64,000 nucleotides of DNA from Clavulina sp. PMI_390 (Eukaryota > Basidiomycota > Agaricomycetes > Cantharellales > Hydnaceae): contig WIDE01000002.1 of assembly GCA_015039315.1 (NCBI GenBank), forward strand, positions 1,065,391-1,129,390, given 5' to 3'. This document shows positions 34,668 through 47,078 of the stretch, in pieces; position 1 is the first letter of the stretch, and the number at the start of each line of letters is the position of its first letter. The notes under the pieces were generated by a model that was not told the DNA's origin, made no database searches, and saw only the letters and a program-made list of their open reading frames with translations. The position numbers and the translations under genes are program-made.

Positions 34668-36985
34668 CTACCAACTAAAGCTCTCTTCATAGTAATCGAC
34701 CTGTACGCCACCATTCGCGTCAGCGTGGGTTGCAGCGTATCTCGTATCATCCACAAATCCATCGGGACCACAAGCAATGACCGCCATCTTGCCTTTCGTC
34801 CCTGCGGTGACCGACTCCTGAGAGGCAGCGACGGACTCGACAAGTGAGGGACGACCATGCGACCAGGTCACTGTGATGTAGGGCGCAAGGGCGTCATACC
34901 GGGCCTGGATACTCGACTCGAGCTCAGAAGATGCGGTAGCGACAGTGGTGTGCATCTCGATGGTGTATGGAAGAGCAGTACCTTTCTTTTCAAAAGACGG
35001 GTTGGCGGCACGAAGAGAGGCAGCAACCTCCTCGAAATAGGGGAGAGCATAGGCAGCGGTGGATACCGTCTTCATCGCCCAAACGAAATACACAGGTGTG
35101 CGTTCGAATTGGGCCTCCGCGTCGGAGACAGGAGAGGTGCGAGAGAGAGCGAGACGAATGGTATCCCGTCGGATAGCGTCAATGAAAAACGGGATCATGT
35201 ACGTGGAGCCGATGCCACCTGCGGCGAGATGAAAGAAGTGATAAGAATCCAGATCCAGGGCATGTCCGTATGGACCATCGACGAACACCGTCAGTTGTTC
35301 GCTACCATCAGTTCGCCCGAGCCTCTTCGCCAGGCTCTTGGTGATACCAGCCCTCGGAACCAGGGCCAAGTCGATATAGGCCCGCTCTTCTGCCAGAGGA
35401 GCCGAGCTCACCTCGCCGCCAGTCTTCTCGTTGTCCTCACTGTGTTCACCGGGAGCAGGGGCTACGAGAGGCGGGGGAACCAGTCCACTGCTGACAACAG
35501 TGAATGGGTGGCACCCGAGGAGCTGAATGCCGGGAATGGAAATATACACATGCTGGCCAGGAGCCCACAACTCGTTCGTCACCGACGCCCGGCGCGCTGC
35601 TGGACCAACAGGGAAGATACGCAACACGAATGGAGGAGCCCCCTCAGACGAAGGCGAAGTATCCAGGATGGAATTTGGGACCGTGGAGACAAGTGTCGCC
35701 TTTGAGAAGCGGGGGGCAGAAGATGATGAGAGGTTGACGTTGAGAACGAACAAGCGCAGAAGGCGGCACGCTCGTTCAAAGGTCCAGAATGCAATAGCGG
35801 TATAGCAATAGTTGAGGTATTCATCGTACTACGAGGACGGAGCCTGTTAGCAAGGGGTATTTAGCGCTCAAGCAGCGCTTTGTCTTACCAAATCGTATTC
35901 AAGCAAATGGACATGGTAGTAAACTCCCACAATAGTTAACGCAGCGAAGAGGATGTGGATTATGATAAAAGTCTGCAACCAAGACACATGAAATTAGGTT
36001 CTGGACATATATAAACATACGACTTGCCTCGTATCCAATATGCCTCAGCTTCCGAATGCTCAGACCCCACAAGATAGATAGGAACGCCATCGCAGCCACA
36101 CCCCAGTTCCAATAAGGCTCAAACGCCAAGAGCCAATTTGCGTGTCCACCCAAGTATAGAGTATCCACGGTATACGCCATCGCATGGACGAAGGACTGGA
36201 CAACCACGATACGGGCAACCCAGCGATGGAAAAGCATGAGAGTGGGAAATGTAACATAACCGCGAGTGAGGAGAGCAATGGGCGAGTTTCGGCCAGCCAG
36301 GAGGTAGACGAGCACCATCTGAGCGGTGGCTAGCACGCCAGCCCGATCAGCGACATATCGGATGAGCTGAGGATAGGTTGTTTCTCCAGGGAAACTGAGC
36401 ACGACGTGTAGCATCAGTACGTCATGGCCAACATTGTCTCGTAATGGTGACAGATATAAAATTCCAACAACTCACTAAATGTTCTCTTCGGGGTCGCTAG
36501 GCGTGTAGAAGGCGGTCACTCCGACAATGTTTGCGATCCAGAGAGCAGCTATGGCTAGCGTCTCCCATCTCAACCCAACGTGAAGAGAGATCCAAGCACT
36601 GGCATCCCAACCACGGCGTTTAATAGCAGGAATAATCGTGACGGTTCGTGCGTGTCGTTTACCAAACGTCGGGGAGAAGAAGAAACGCTTGATGGGTCTT
36701 AGAAGAGGGATGCTCAAACGAGAGAAAATAGGCGCGATAGCGGCGAGGATGGTGGCGATCCCAAACGACCCTAAAATAACGTAGCTGCGAGGAAGAGATG
36801 TATCAGGTGTCCATAGAGGCGGAAAGGCGAGTAAAGTGGATCACAACACACCTGAGGATAGACGGCGAGAGGAATGAGTTATTCTTATACGAGATGATTG
36901 AGTCCCATCCTGCCTGCGTCTCATTGGCAGGAAGAGTGTTGATATAGTCGATGTCGTCCTGTTCAATGATCCAAGGGGCCTTCAT
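34668..36985 (-). CDS. Ferric-chelate reductase, FRE family
   Basis: The minus-strand gene with several introns runs from MKAPWIIEQDDIDYINTLP to a stop after QVDYYEESFSW. It reduces extracellular Fe(III) or Cu(II) chelates at the plasma membrane by moving electrons from NADPH through FAD and two haems. A long N-terminal part precedes the ferric-reductase transmembrane domain. Haem-ligand histidines lie in LFHRWVARIVVVQSFVHAMA and in the helix with IIIHILFAALTIVGVYYHVH. The FAD motif is HPFTVVSS, then a cytosolic NADPH site GPYG, GGIGSTYMIPFF and CGPDGFVDD, and the typical aromatic C-terminus. No ferroxidase or permease partner is next to it. Loop Ser/Pro insertions (SGLVPPPLVAPAPGEHSED) lengthen the FAD domain. 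Confidence 0.92.
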
Positions 36986-38442
36986 GGTAGGCAGCTAGAG
37001 GGTTCTGAAGACTGCCACGCAAGAAAAGGAGGGACGGGGGAAGGGGAGGGGAGGAGGGTAGGTCCGCCTTTTATCTAATCAGATTGCGATTAGATTTGAA
37101 CCTTACCGGACCGGCCTTCAGCGAGAAGAAAAAAAAAAGAATTCGGTGTGGGAGATCAGATAAGATGGGCTCGCTTGTTATCAGTGAATTGAGGAGGATG
37201 TGGTTGGAAAATTCTTGACCCGCATGTTGGGTACCGCCTACCTACTTCGGTACCAAAAAGTGCATCATATGACCCGGGGCTCCTTTCACCCTCGTTTTGA
37301 GTGCCTGGGACGCCTTCCGAGCTACGAAAACTCCCGTAACAACTGAACATGCGTTGCGTCGAGTCGAGAACTCAACCTTCCTGTGACAGGATGCGCGGCT
37401 GCTCATCGCGAGAGTCACTGTCCATGGTGACTAATAGGAGGGAGGTAGCTACAGAGGCAAGACAGAGAGTTGTCTTTGGGTGGCAGCGCCCACACTGATC
37501 CAAAGCGTTAATTGGGTGAATAGCCGAGAACGCGCGAATGGAAAGAAGCACACGAAGAGCACACCACGAGCATTTAATAGAAGGGCCGAAGAGCATAATT
37601 CGTCATTCAAAGGGAGAATGACCTCAATATTATCGCGGTTGGAGACGCTTTATCGGGGCTGCGTCTGCCTTGACCGACAGACGTAGTCGATCTAGGACCT
37701 GCGCCGAGAGGGTGTCTTCAGGTCCTTGTATCTATATTACGTGGTACTGGCACTCATCCCAATGTCGCCAGCCAAAGCACACTTGTACAACCACGTACGA
37801 GCTCTTGCTAAGGCCGACCCAAATTTGGCTCACAGATCTCGATGGCAGAGTGAGCAAACGGGCACGCGCCATGTGGAAACCTTGGCGAGGCTGCCGTTAC
37901 CCAAGGCTTATTTGGAAGTGAAGCTCAGGCACCACAAGGTGAGAAGAGACCTACGCAATCTCAGACGCGTTGTTGATATTTGCTTCTGCCAAGAGGAATT
38001 ACGTAACGGCTCCCCACACCATTTCTGGAATCAGATTACTGCGGTTTTTGAGTCACCGATGGCCAGTGCAAGCCAGAACGAATTAAATGATGGTTGAATC
38101 GCACAAAAAGCACAAAAAAATCGCACTATTGCTCTACCAAGCTTGAGCAATGGGGAACGATTCGGCCGATGCGGGTAATCCGTTGGGAAGATAACGTTAT
38201 CTGATTAGATGTCAATACAAAAGCGTGCCGCTGGACCTTCCGACCTTCTGCCATTCAGTTCCCCTTGGACAAATATCTACTTTATACCGACTATTCCACG
38301 ACGACGGTACACATAAAGATGAGAGAAAATGCAATGAGAGAGTTTCCCAAAAGTCTCTGGGACGACCCCAAATAATGTGTCCAGGGGATGAAGATATAGT
38401 GTAAGTAACAGCCCGCCTAGAACGAGGCGGCTATGCATTTAT

Positions 38443-38454
38443 CCCCCCCCCCCC
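38443..38454. repeat. Homopolymer of 12 C
   Basis: Twelve consecutive cytosines follow ATTTAT. Such runs are prone to length errors in assembly and slippage in vivo. Confidence 0.9.
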
Positions 38455-39256
38455 GATTCGGCTGAGCCAGGGGGATAGCGCCGTCGCATGTAGCGGGTAA
38501 GGCTAAATGATCAGGGCTGAGGCGTCCGAATAGCGTTGCTCTTTGTCCCTGTTCCAGAAAGAAAAGAAGAAGAAAAAACCTTACTGGAATGAAATAATAT
38601 TGGACGGGTACGCCATATCCAGCGGTTTTAGATGTTGGCTGCGGGAGTACGAGGATCTGGAACTCCGGCAGCGGAGGGAATGCGACAGGCGTATGCGGCA
38701 AACGGAACGATCTTTCTGACCGATGATAAATAAGGGACTGACAGTCTAACCCCGGAATGGCCTCCCTTTGGCTCGATTAAGCCGGGCGATTTTTTGTTAC
38801 TGCGGGATTTCTGCGTCGTCGCCTTCCGTCCAGTGCTGCATTTTGCGAGTTGTGACCGAACGTGACACCGAGCTTCTGCGTCAGATTGTTTACTGACGAA
38901 TGAAGAACGACATCGTCCATCTCTCGCTGCCGCATTGATATTCGAGCCGAGGTGACCCACTTCGCCGCGTAAATGTGACTCGCTCCTGCCGGTGCCTGCT
39001 CCCTTCCACGTCTGCTCGTGAGCCCAAACCAACTCATGTGCGGTTGGCAAGTTTGCTGGTGGCTGTCTGCCTAATATCGAGATCAATTTAACTGAGATAT
39101 CTTGGATCCTATCTGAATAACTCATCTATTTCTTTCTCCTCGCATCGCAAGATTTAATCGCCTTTCCTCTCATCTCGCGTGAGTAAGCTTTGTGCCATCA
39201 GAAAAAGTCGGCCCGTTTTTCAGCCTGTTTGGCTTGTTTTCGTGTCTGAAACGGGT

Positions 39257-39348
39257 ACCCTTTGTTTGGATTGAATTGATCCGTTTCGAGTTTGGCCCGT
39301 TTGGCCCTCTAAACAGGCCAAACGGCCCAAACGGGCCAAACAAAGGGT
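39257..39348. repeat. Nested inverted repeat that could fold into a hairpin
   Basis: The outer 13-base arms (39257-39269 and 39336-39348) are perfect reverse complements. An inner pair of 17 bases (39290-39306 and 39316-39332) has one mismatch and a 9-base loop. The arms are built from a repeated GTTTGGCC/GGCCCGTTT motif that also occurs just upstream (39213-39240). The structure looks like a MITE or the end of a larger DNA transposon. No target-site duplication is obvious. Confidence 0.7.
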
Positions 39349-40125
39349 CCGAGGGTATTTGCTGATGCCTGTCTCTTCCGCTCCCTGCTTTCTCGCTGAC
39401 CGTTCAACCTAAGGGGTCAATCGGGGCAGCCCTCCGCTGTCTTAGCTTACTGATATCCGTCAGTGCTGTGGTGCGAAACGCCCAAAAGCCACCTTGCCTC
39501 ACAATTCGGCTCTCCGCCGCAGGCCAGACCGAGCATCATAGATTCGAACTGAGCTATCAGAAATCGATATCTTGTATCCCTTCAAGTGGGATTGGTACCT
39601 TCCGACTCCGGGATTATAACGACCAACTCAGTAGCCGGCCACAAAGCACTGGTTCATTCGTGACTGAGAAAAACGTTTATAGCGGTTGTGATCTGCCTAG
39701 CAGTGCAGCCTGGCGACACTCCTAGAGGGCTTGATACTCCAGTTACACCATCCCGTCAGATGCTCCAAAGCGGCTCCGGGTTGACCGACATCTAGCACCC
39801 CTCGCACCGCTGTCATTGGCCACGGGTACCCGTGGCCGATCCATCGGTGCTGCCTCCCAACGCACTGCCTTCAGGAAGGCGCACAAAGTTATCGTTAGGG
39901 TAGCAGCCCGAACACCGATAGCTGGAGTAAATCAGAAACTGATCCTCCAACAAAATCCTATACCTTTCACTCACAGATCTAGCGCCCAGCCTGATGCTTC
40001 GATCGGCTCACCACCGTGCTACGCTTTTGTCAAGGGATTAGTCCCACTGTATCAGCCATATTTAACGGCAAGGATGCTACCCTCTGCACCAGACACCCCA
40101 CCCAACTTACTCATCTCGCTCTGTC

Positions 40126-41021
40126 ATGAACGCTTCCTCGACCATTCTGGCTACTCAAGATGATATCCGGATCATTTATGAAGTCAGTGATATCTAACGC
40201 CATCTTGTGCACCACCCTCTAATGATGCGTGCATCAATGTCACTAGACCTGGAAGTTGTCTAGTGGAACAACGCACGACGTGTTGACTGATGACATCAGA
40301 TGGCGAGCGACAATCTACCTGGTGTGTCGCTTTCCCTCTGGTCAAGACAACTTCTCACCAGCTTACCTATCTTCTACTAGGCATGGAAGGACGTGTTCAT
40401 TTATCCTGCCATGGAGAAGGTGCTTGGAGCTGACGCTGTGCACAAGGATCGTGAACTCTTTGCACCGGTACGTATTGTTCTCTATTATCGCGGATGTCGC
40501 TGACTCTATCATTATCCCCTTAAAGGCCAAAGCTCTTGTGAGAGAGCTCGATAAGCACATCGAGGTAGTATGCGGAACTGTCATCCAACCTACTCAATAT
40601 CCCGTCGTCGACAGACCCGCTGCAGACCCTGTTGTCGAGAAGCTGTGGGCCGCTTTGCTTCCCGCGTTCGCTCAGTAAGCCAGCCCGCGAATCAAGTCCG
40701 TGCGCCCGAGCTTCGTACCAGGTGTTTTTCTCTCTCAGTGTGCAGGAAACTTTGCCTGCTTTTGAAGCGAAACTCAGCAAGGAAGAGACTACCGAGATAT
40801 TCAAGGGTTTCGACGGCCTTCGCAAGATCTGGGCACTCAAGTTAGCATATATTCTGTCAATTCCGCTGAAGAATACCACATATCTAATTCCTAAATCTTG
40901 TAGCCTTGCGACTCCTTGGTACCAACGCAACCACATCTACAGAGACGGCGGTGATCAGCTAGATCGGCCGGCTAGCGAGCTGGCGCAATTGTACAAAGAT
41001 TTCATGGCAGCACTCCCTTGA
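40126..41021 (+). CDS. Diverged hemerythrin-like (HHE fold) protein
   Basis: Six exons (40126-40182, 40247-40321, 40381-40467, 40526-40674, 40739-40840, 40904-41021) sum to exactly 195 residues, which supports the model strongly. The layout follows fungal hemerythrin-like proteins: DDIRIIYETWKL, then VFIYPAMEKVLGA in the LYPxxE position, HKDRELFAPAKALVREL, the helix VEKLWAALLPAFAHVQETLP followed by FEAKLSKEETTEIFKGF, and the C-terminal ASELAQLYKDFMAALP. Compared with the family pattern, the His of HxxxEE is Tyr43 and the His of the DRxEH segment is Phe71, so the di-iron site is probably lost or altered. No signal peptide. The family assignment comes from my recall of the pattern, not from a search. 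Confidence 0.6.
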
Positions 41022-41992
41022 AGGGGTGACTGAGACGGCTGCTTCATAGTTTGTATCTCCTCATGTAGCATTGGATGCTCCTTCAAGAGCAGGGGAAGTT
41101 GATAAATAATGCCAGCGCAAGTTGGGTTGATCACCCATCTGATTCGGCCTGTAGCTCGTTGCATTGTATAGGGTTGCCGCAAATTTCAAATGTCAGATCT
41201 CGAATATGGTCGCGTTGGTTGAGGGGCCTCTAATTCCTTCGAAGAACATCAGCATAAAGTGGGGTACGATCAGTCTTCCACGTTTGATACAGATTTGGAA
41301 ATTTTCTGAGGGGGTCGGACCCCTCGCGGTAGATATGTCACGTTACAATTCAGGACCGTCCGAGGTACCAAGGGACCATGTTTACTTGAAGAGCATCCGT
41401 TAGTCTGCTGGTCATGCGTTCTGAAGCGATAACACCTCGTACATGTAGCTATTGATCAGGCAGGCCGTGGAAATTTTCAAGTTGGGCCCCGAGGACTGTA
41501 CGTAGATGGGGCGGGGTGGCGCTTCTCTTCGGGGCTTCTTTTCGCTTTGAGTCGTCGATGGAGGTGGCGTATGATTCTTCCCAGTGTTGGAGCGATGAGG
41601 TCATGATGCAATAGCTGCAACTGATGCTTCCATACTGGTGAGTGCGGGTGCTGAGGACGACTACAAGACAAGGCAGCATGCCCAGCTTCTATCAAGCCAT
41701 CCACAAATGCTGTGAGCTTGTGCGTGTGTTGCTCATGAAACTGGTTTGGATGCGTCCAGACTTGTGGAGCTGCGCAAATCGCGTCGTGACGTAAGCGTGA
41801 CAATCCGCGATTTTGCGTCCGAGTTGCCTGTCGACACGATTCGAAGGGAGCCATGACGTCGTCTATGTCTCATTTCCCCATATTACTGCTCACCCTCGAG
41901 GCGCCATTCACCACTCCCCATCATCGACACTACCTCCCTTCCAACCACAATCGCTCAGGACGTCGTCGACGTTGCCATCAGCGCCACACACC
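41022..41992. other. Intergenic region upstream of the tricalbin gene
   Basis: A stretch of about 970 bases. A minus-strand frame (41477-41854), His/Arg-rich and partly readable as two overlapping frames (41449-41679), could be a small unknown gene, but I found no start, splice pattern or motif that supports it. The right side is the likely tricalbin promoter, with a CT-rich leader just before 41993. Confidence 0.4.
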
Positions 41993-44900
41993 ATGTCCCA
42001 AACAGGGCCGACCCACCACAAGTTTGGCGAAGGCTATTCTGGCCGCAACCCCGTCCCCACCGTCCAGTCATTCCGCGCGCAGCATGCAGAAGATAAACTG
42101 CAAACCGCCGCGCATCCTCCGCCTACAGACCCGTCTACACCACCTCGTGACGGCGACGCGGACTCTGACGTCGGGTCAGACTCGAACACCGCGGTAACTA
42201 GCCCCACAAGTCCTGAGATGTCCAAGGCCCCGCTCCCTCTTGCCGTCGACAAGGACCTCCCTCCCAAACCTGCTCCCACTCCTGCCGCCGTTCAAGATGA
42301 CGCTTCTAAGCAGCTGGACTCTGGCAAGAAGCAAGGCGAGAGCAAGGAAGAGGTTATGGCCAAGGCCAATGCCAACAAAGAGAAGCCTACTGATAGGCTG
42401 AAGAAGAACAAGGCCGAGCGCATCGCTCGCGACCCTGTCACTGGGCTCGATGTCGTCATCAAGGACGCCGAGTTCTCTTGTGCGTCCGCTCCCATGACTG
42501 ATATCCTCCCACCTAAACTAACGAATAACCATAGCATACGACAATGCTGCGCTTGATCCTGAAAATCCCAAGCCTGGTCCAGCCCTGCAGCCTCCTACTG
42601 GCGGGTAAGTATTGGTGCCTATCTATACTTTGGCAAAAGGCTCATTTCCTTCCAGCACTCGGTCCGCGAAACACCAGACCCCCAAACCCGTCCAACCAAC
42701 TAATGTCTCATTCCAACCTTATCCACCTGAGATTTCGACCGAGTCGATGAAAGGGTTCCTGGGACACATGGACAAAATGGGCTACGCGCTCGCCGCTGGT
42801 CTGGCTGCCATCTGGGTTTTCACCGTCTTCGGTCGCGGGTACGTTTCCGTGTCAGAACGGCCCTGCCGACTTGGCAGTCCACTGACACGCATGACGACAG
42901 ATTCTGGACATTCCTTTTCCGCACATCACTCATCGGCACCGTCGCGTTTGGTGCGTTCTCAATGATCAGCATCACCAGGCGCAACATGGAGAAGGAGCTT
43001 GAACGAGTAAGTAGTTTATCTCATTCAATTTCAGGCAGGAGAAATCTCACCATTTGTGAGGGTAGATTCGCATGGACCTCCATCGCGTTCGCGGCGAGAA
43101 GTTCTCACCCCCAACACCCGAAAGCGTCGAATGGCTCAACGCTCTGTTGAAGACGGTCTGGGGACTCATTAATCCCGACATGTACGTTACCCTTGAGTCT
43201 GCCTTGATCAGCTTCTGACAGTTCAACAGGTTCATCTCCGTTGCTGATATGGTCGAGGACATCATGCAAGCCTCTCTTCCTAGTTTCATTGTACTTCTCT
43301 CCCTCCCTTGCTCCACGAATGATATACTCACAAATATATTTTAGGACGCTGTCAAAATTTCCGATCTCGGTCAAGGTTCCAATCCAGTTCGCATCGTCGC
43401 TATGCGCGGCCTGCCCGACCAGCCAGGTGATAAGTCTTATCCTCGCGAGGAGTGGATCGACCAAGGCAAGCCTGTTTCTTTGACTCCCGAGGAGGAAGCA
43501 AAGAAACGTGAGGAGGGAAGAGAGGATGCTAGCTTAGAGGATCAGAGTGGTGACTACGTTGTATGTTGGAGCTCATGTTCGTTTTGGTGATTGGTATGTT
43601 GACTAGATCTCCTCTACAGAACATGGAAGTCGCGCTCAGCTACCAAGCCAAGCCTGGCGAACACGGTGATAGCCTCCGCACCCATAATATCCACCTTATG
43701 CTCGAGTTCTTCCTGGGCCTGTAAGTCGCCTTTTCTATAGTCCGGCATTGGGTGGACCGCTAATTTATGTTTGTAGGTATGACTGGCTTCACATCCCGAT
43801 CCGTACGTCGCGTTTTGCCAAGCATCGTCGTATCCTGCCTGCTCACTTGTCTTTTCTGCAGCCATTTACGCTGTTGTTGAAGGATTTGCTGTCACTGCTC
43901 GCCTCCGTCTCCAGCTTGTCGCTGAAGCCCCATTCATCCGGTGCGTGTTAAAATCTGCACCAAGCGTTTCTGCGCGCTCTGCTAACCTCCTACCTTCATT
44001 ACAGCAACCTCACCGTCACCCTCATGGGCGTTCCCAAAGTCGAGGTCTCCGTAGTGCCAATGTCTAAGCACCTCCCCAATATCCTTGATCTCCCTCTCAT
44101 TTCGGGTTTCGTGCAGTCTGCAATCGCGGCTGCTGCGAATGAATACGTCGCCCCGAAGAGCATGACTCTGAACTTGGCACAGATCCTGATGGGTGATGGT
44201 ATCAAAAAGGATACAGTTGCTGTTGGTATACTGATGATCAAGATCCGACATGCGAAGGGCTTGGGCGCCCAGGATCGTAGTGGAAGTAGTGATCGTACGT
44301 ACATTCTTTTCTCTTTTCTTGTTTGGTCTGGAAGTGGACGGCTAGCTCACTTTCTCCTGCTCTCATAGCTTACGTTGTGATGGCGTACACTAAGCTTGGC
44401 AAACCCCTCTACTCGTCCAGAATTATTCTTCAGGATCTCAATCCGGTATTTGAAGAAACTGCTGTGAGTGACTTTATCCCCACCAAGCTGTCCCATCGCT
44501 GACACCGTTCAAAGTTCCTCCTTGTTACCGCGGATGAGATCAATGCTCAGGAAGATCTCAGCTTGCAACTTTGGGACAGCGACAAGTGAGTCGCTGCTGA
44601 CTGCTGACGATCCTGCTGGATACTAAAATGTAACATTTGCAGACAAAGTGCAGACGATCTCGTAGGCCGTGTAATCGTTTCCCTCAAGGAATTGATGAAA
44701 GATCGCAACGTTATGCATGACCGCGAGGATACGCTCTCTGGCTTCCAAGATGCGGACAGTATGCCAGGTACCATTTCCTGGTCCGTTGGATATTATGACA
44801 AGGTGCAGTCTATCTGTCTTGTGTTGTGCAACGTCCCAGCATTAAAGCCACATGCATTCAGGCTCCCCTAAACCGAGCGATTCAAAATAAGCCCGAGGAT

Positions 44901-46753
44901 GCAATCCCAGATGCCGAAGATCTTCCTGATGACAAGAAGGAAGAGCTGAAGCCGACGCCGACGGTTGCTGATACCACAGATGAAGCGGATGCACTTACCA
45001 CACCTCCGGATCCGGCGCAGCCTTCTGGTGTTCTCAGTCAGTGTCTAGTCCTACGCATGGCATTTATTGAACGTCCTGACTTATCGAACGAAAATTTCAG
45101 GTGTGATTGTGCACTATATCTCCAATCTTGAACGCCAGGATTTGAAGGGTGCCTCAGGCGATCGTGAGGGTTCTGCTGGCCAGGATACGGATGATCCAAC
45201 GGAGCAGAGCGGGAACCTGCCCAGCTCGTACGTTACATCTATTCCTGATGGCTTAGGACGCTGACTTATCTCCATGCACGCAGGTACTGTGAGATTCTAC
45301 TCAACGATGACATGATCTACAAGACGAGGACGAAACAGTACACTACCATGCCGTTCTTCGTGAGTAATGCCTGGCCAAATACCTGGATCATCCGCTGATC
45401 ACACGCATGATCGCCTACAGGAAGCTGGCACTGAACGTTTTATCCGCGACTGGTCGAAGACCGTTGTTCGCGTCGTCGTCCGGGATGCTAAGCAAGTTAT
45501 CATGACCCTCTTTGGCTTCTAGGTGCTCATCGACAATTTTATTAAAGACTTCGTGAACATGACCCCATCTTGGGCATTGTGAATCTACCTGTCGCAGAAA
45601 CCCTCCAGAAAGGGTCAGCTGGTGAGGGGCAATCTGCTTTCCCATTCACCGGCTATCGTCTAAACATGCTGCATTTTCTAGTCACTGGCATGTACTCGTT
45701 GGTAGAGGGGGTTGGCTTCGGCCGTGCCAACGTCTCTATCCTCTTCCGTAGCTTCAAGGTTGACCTTCCCAAGGAATTACGCGGTTGGGATACTGGCACC
45801 CTGCACGTTGTCTCGGATGTCAAAATAGAGTTGGATGACCAGAACACTGGCAAGCTTGAAGGGGATCAACTTACCATTGGCAACACCGAGTCGACTTCCA
45901 AAGTGCCTGGGAAGCTCTGTTCCCGCGATGAGTCGACGCCTGGAACCCTATCGTGGACTGTCGACCCCTCCGTCCGCCTCCCAATCTACTCGCGCTATCA
46001 GTCTGCCGTGCACTTCAACATTGGCGGCTCGGGCTTCCTGAGTGGAGGCCCAGAGGCCTTTGCAAGCCTGTGGTTGCAAGATCTGGTGGATGATGAGGAA
46101 AAGGACATTAGGATTCCACTCGTGGTCTCCAAGAAGGCCAAGCAGCTTCGTCAGAACTATATCAACGAAGTGACGGAGCAGACCCATTCATACACCCGCA
46201 TCGGCTGGCTCACATGTCGTGTTGTTTTGGACTCTGGACTTGATGCTGACCACGAGAAGGTCGCGAACCAAAACCAAGCTCTGAGGCACAACTTTGGTCT
46301 GTACTCTTAGACCCGTCCCCAGTCGTAGGATTGTTACTGATCCTCCCTATTGCAGAGGCTTGGGAACACATTGAAGGCCAGGCGAAACAGGCCGAGATAA
46401 ACTCGCATGCGTAAGCCAACTCTCTGAACACTCACACCATTCCATTCATCTTACCCACTTGTCCAGTATGGACGACGGAGTAATTGACAAGGATGAAGCC
46501 AAAGCGCTGAAGCGTGCCCACACTCGCGAGCTGGCCTCTCGACATCGTGGTGCTATGCAGTTCCAGGCTGTCCGTACGGCCATCTGGATGAGGGACGGTC
46601 TCAAGTCCCGAGCTGGATCGATGAAAAACAAGGCCACTGGCAAGCAGTCGCGAAAGCGTGAGTTGATGGTGTTATTTCGCTGTAATTTTGATGAGTGACG
46701 GCTGACATTCGGTGGCTTTGGTATCGCCAGCGACTATCGAGACTGAGGCTTGA
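41993..46753 (+). CDS. TCB: Tricalbin: ER-plasma membrane tether with SMP and C2 domains
   Basis: A long many-exon gene starts MSQTGPTHHKFGEGYSGRN (41993) and ends with KPTIETEA (TGA 46751-46753). Order: disordered Pro/Ser/Lys-rich N-terminus of about 230 residues, a hydrophobic hairpin (ALAAGLAAIWVFTVF and LIGTVAFGAFSMISI) for ER insertion, and the SMP lipid-transfer domain (PESVEWLNALLKTVW, ASLPSFIDAVKI, FFLGLYDWLHIPI, MGVPKVEVSVVPM). A first C2 domain follows (ILMIKIRHAKGLGAQD, GSSDPYVVMAY, DLNPVFEETA) and a second C2 (VIVHYISNLERQDLKG, VVRDAKLREHDPILG). Then come a further beta-rich region and a charged C-terminus. Tricalbins/extended synaptotagmins move lipid between ER and plasma membrane in a Ca2+-dependent way. 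One intron (45492-45547) must use a GC donor to keep the second C2 in frame. Confidence 0.93.
45492..45547 (+). other. GC-AG intron within the tricalbin gene
   Basis: Exon sequence ends after GATGCTAA at 45491. The 56-base intron begins GCAAGT and ends TTAAAG; the next exon continues A-CTT-CGT, restoring DAKLREHDPILG of the C2 domain. No GT donor nearby keeps this frame. GC-AG introns with a GCAAGT donor are a known minor class handled by the major spliceosome. Confidence 0.75.
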
Positions 46754-47078
46754 ACCTCACATCCTTGAATCCAGCACTCCAACCCTGCCTATACACCTGA
46801 GCAGATTCTGGTTGGTCACGTCAACTTTCTTGTGTCCACCTAATCCACATTATCTATGTTAATCATCAGCCCTGCATCGCTTGTACATGTACACTACTGG
46901 CATTCTCATTCCTCATTTTACGCATTTTATTTCTTATGATGATCTAACACATTCAGACCGAGAGCGATACCGAATAAAGTACTTGTATCACCACCACTGA
47001 CAGGACAAGAAGGGTTGTAGGCATCAACATACCATGAGCCGCCCCGACCTAGTTTAGCACACATATCAACTCACGGAT
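46754..47078. other. Convergent gap between tricalbin and dienoyl-CoA isomerase genes
   Basis: A 325-base AT-rich stretch lies between two stop codons. No motif seen. Presumably the 3' UTRs. Confidence 0.5.

Larger units (their letters stand above)
36986..40125. other. Gene-poor region of about 3.1 kb
   Basis: This stretch is upstream of the ferric reductase and lacks a gene I can support. It contains an A-rich run near 37126-37140, a plus-strand frame of 123 codons (37726-38097) and a minus-strand frame pair (38628-39125 and 38777-39037). All are Arg/His-rich without motifs. Next come a run of 12 C (38443-38454) and a palindromic repeat (39257-39348). The loss of clear exons, base runs and repeats fit a decayed transposon zone, but I found no transposase or reverse-transcriptase motif. 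Confidence 0.5.

Noticed and set aside
37726..38097. 123-codon frame as a gene
   Set aside because: Arg/His-rich, no motif, no promoter-like or splice context; mentioned only as content of the gene-poor region.
38628..39125. Minus-strand frame as a transposase or gag fragment
   Set aside because: No catalytic triad, zinc knuckle or integrase motif can be seen; a mobile-element label would be unsupported.
39520..39560. Possible tRNA (GATTCGAACT resembles a T-loop)
   Set aside because: No matching acceptor stem, D-arm or anticodon arm can be folded around it.
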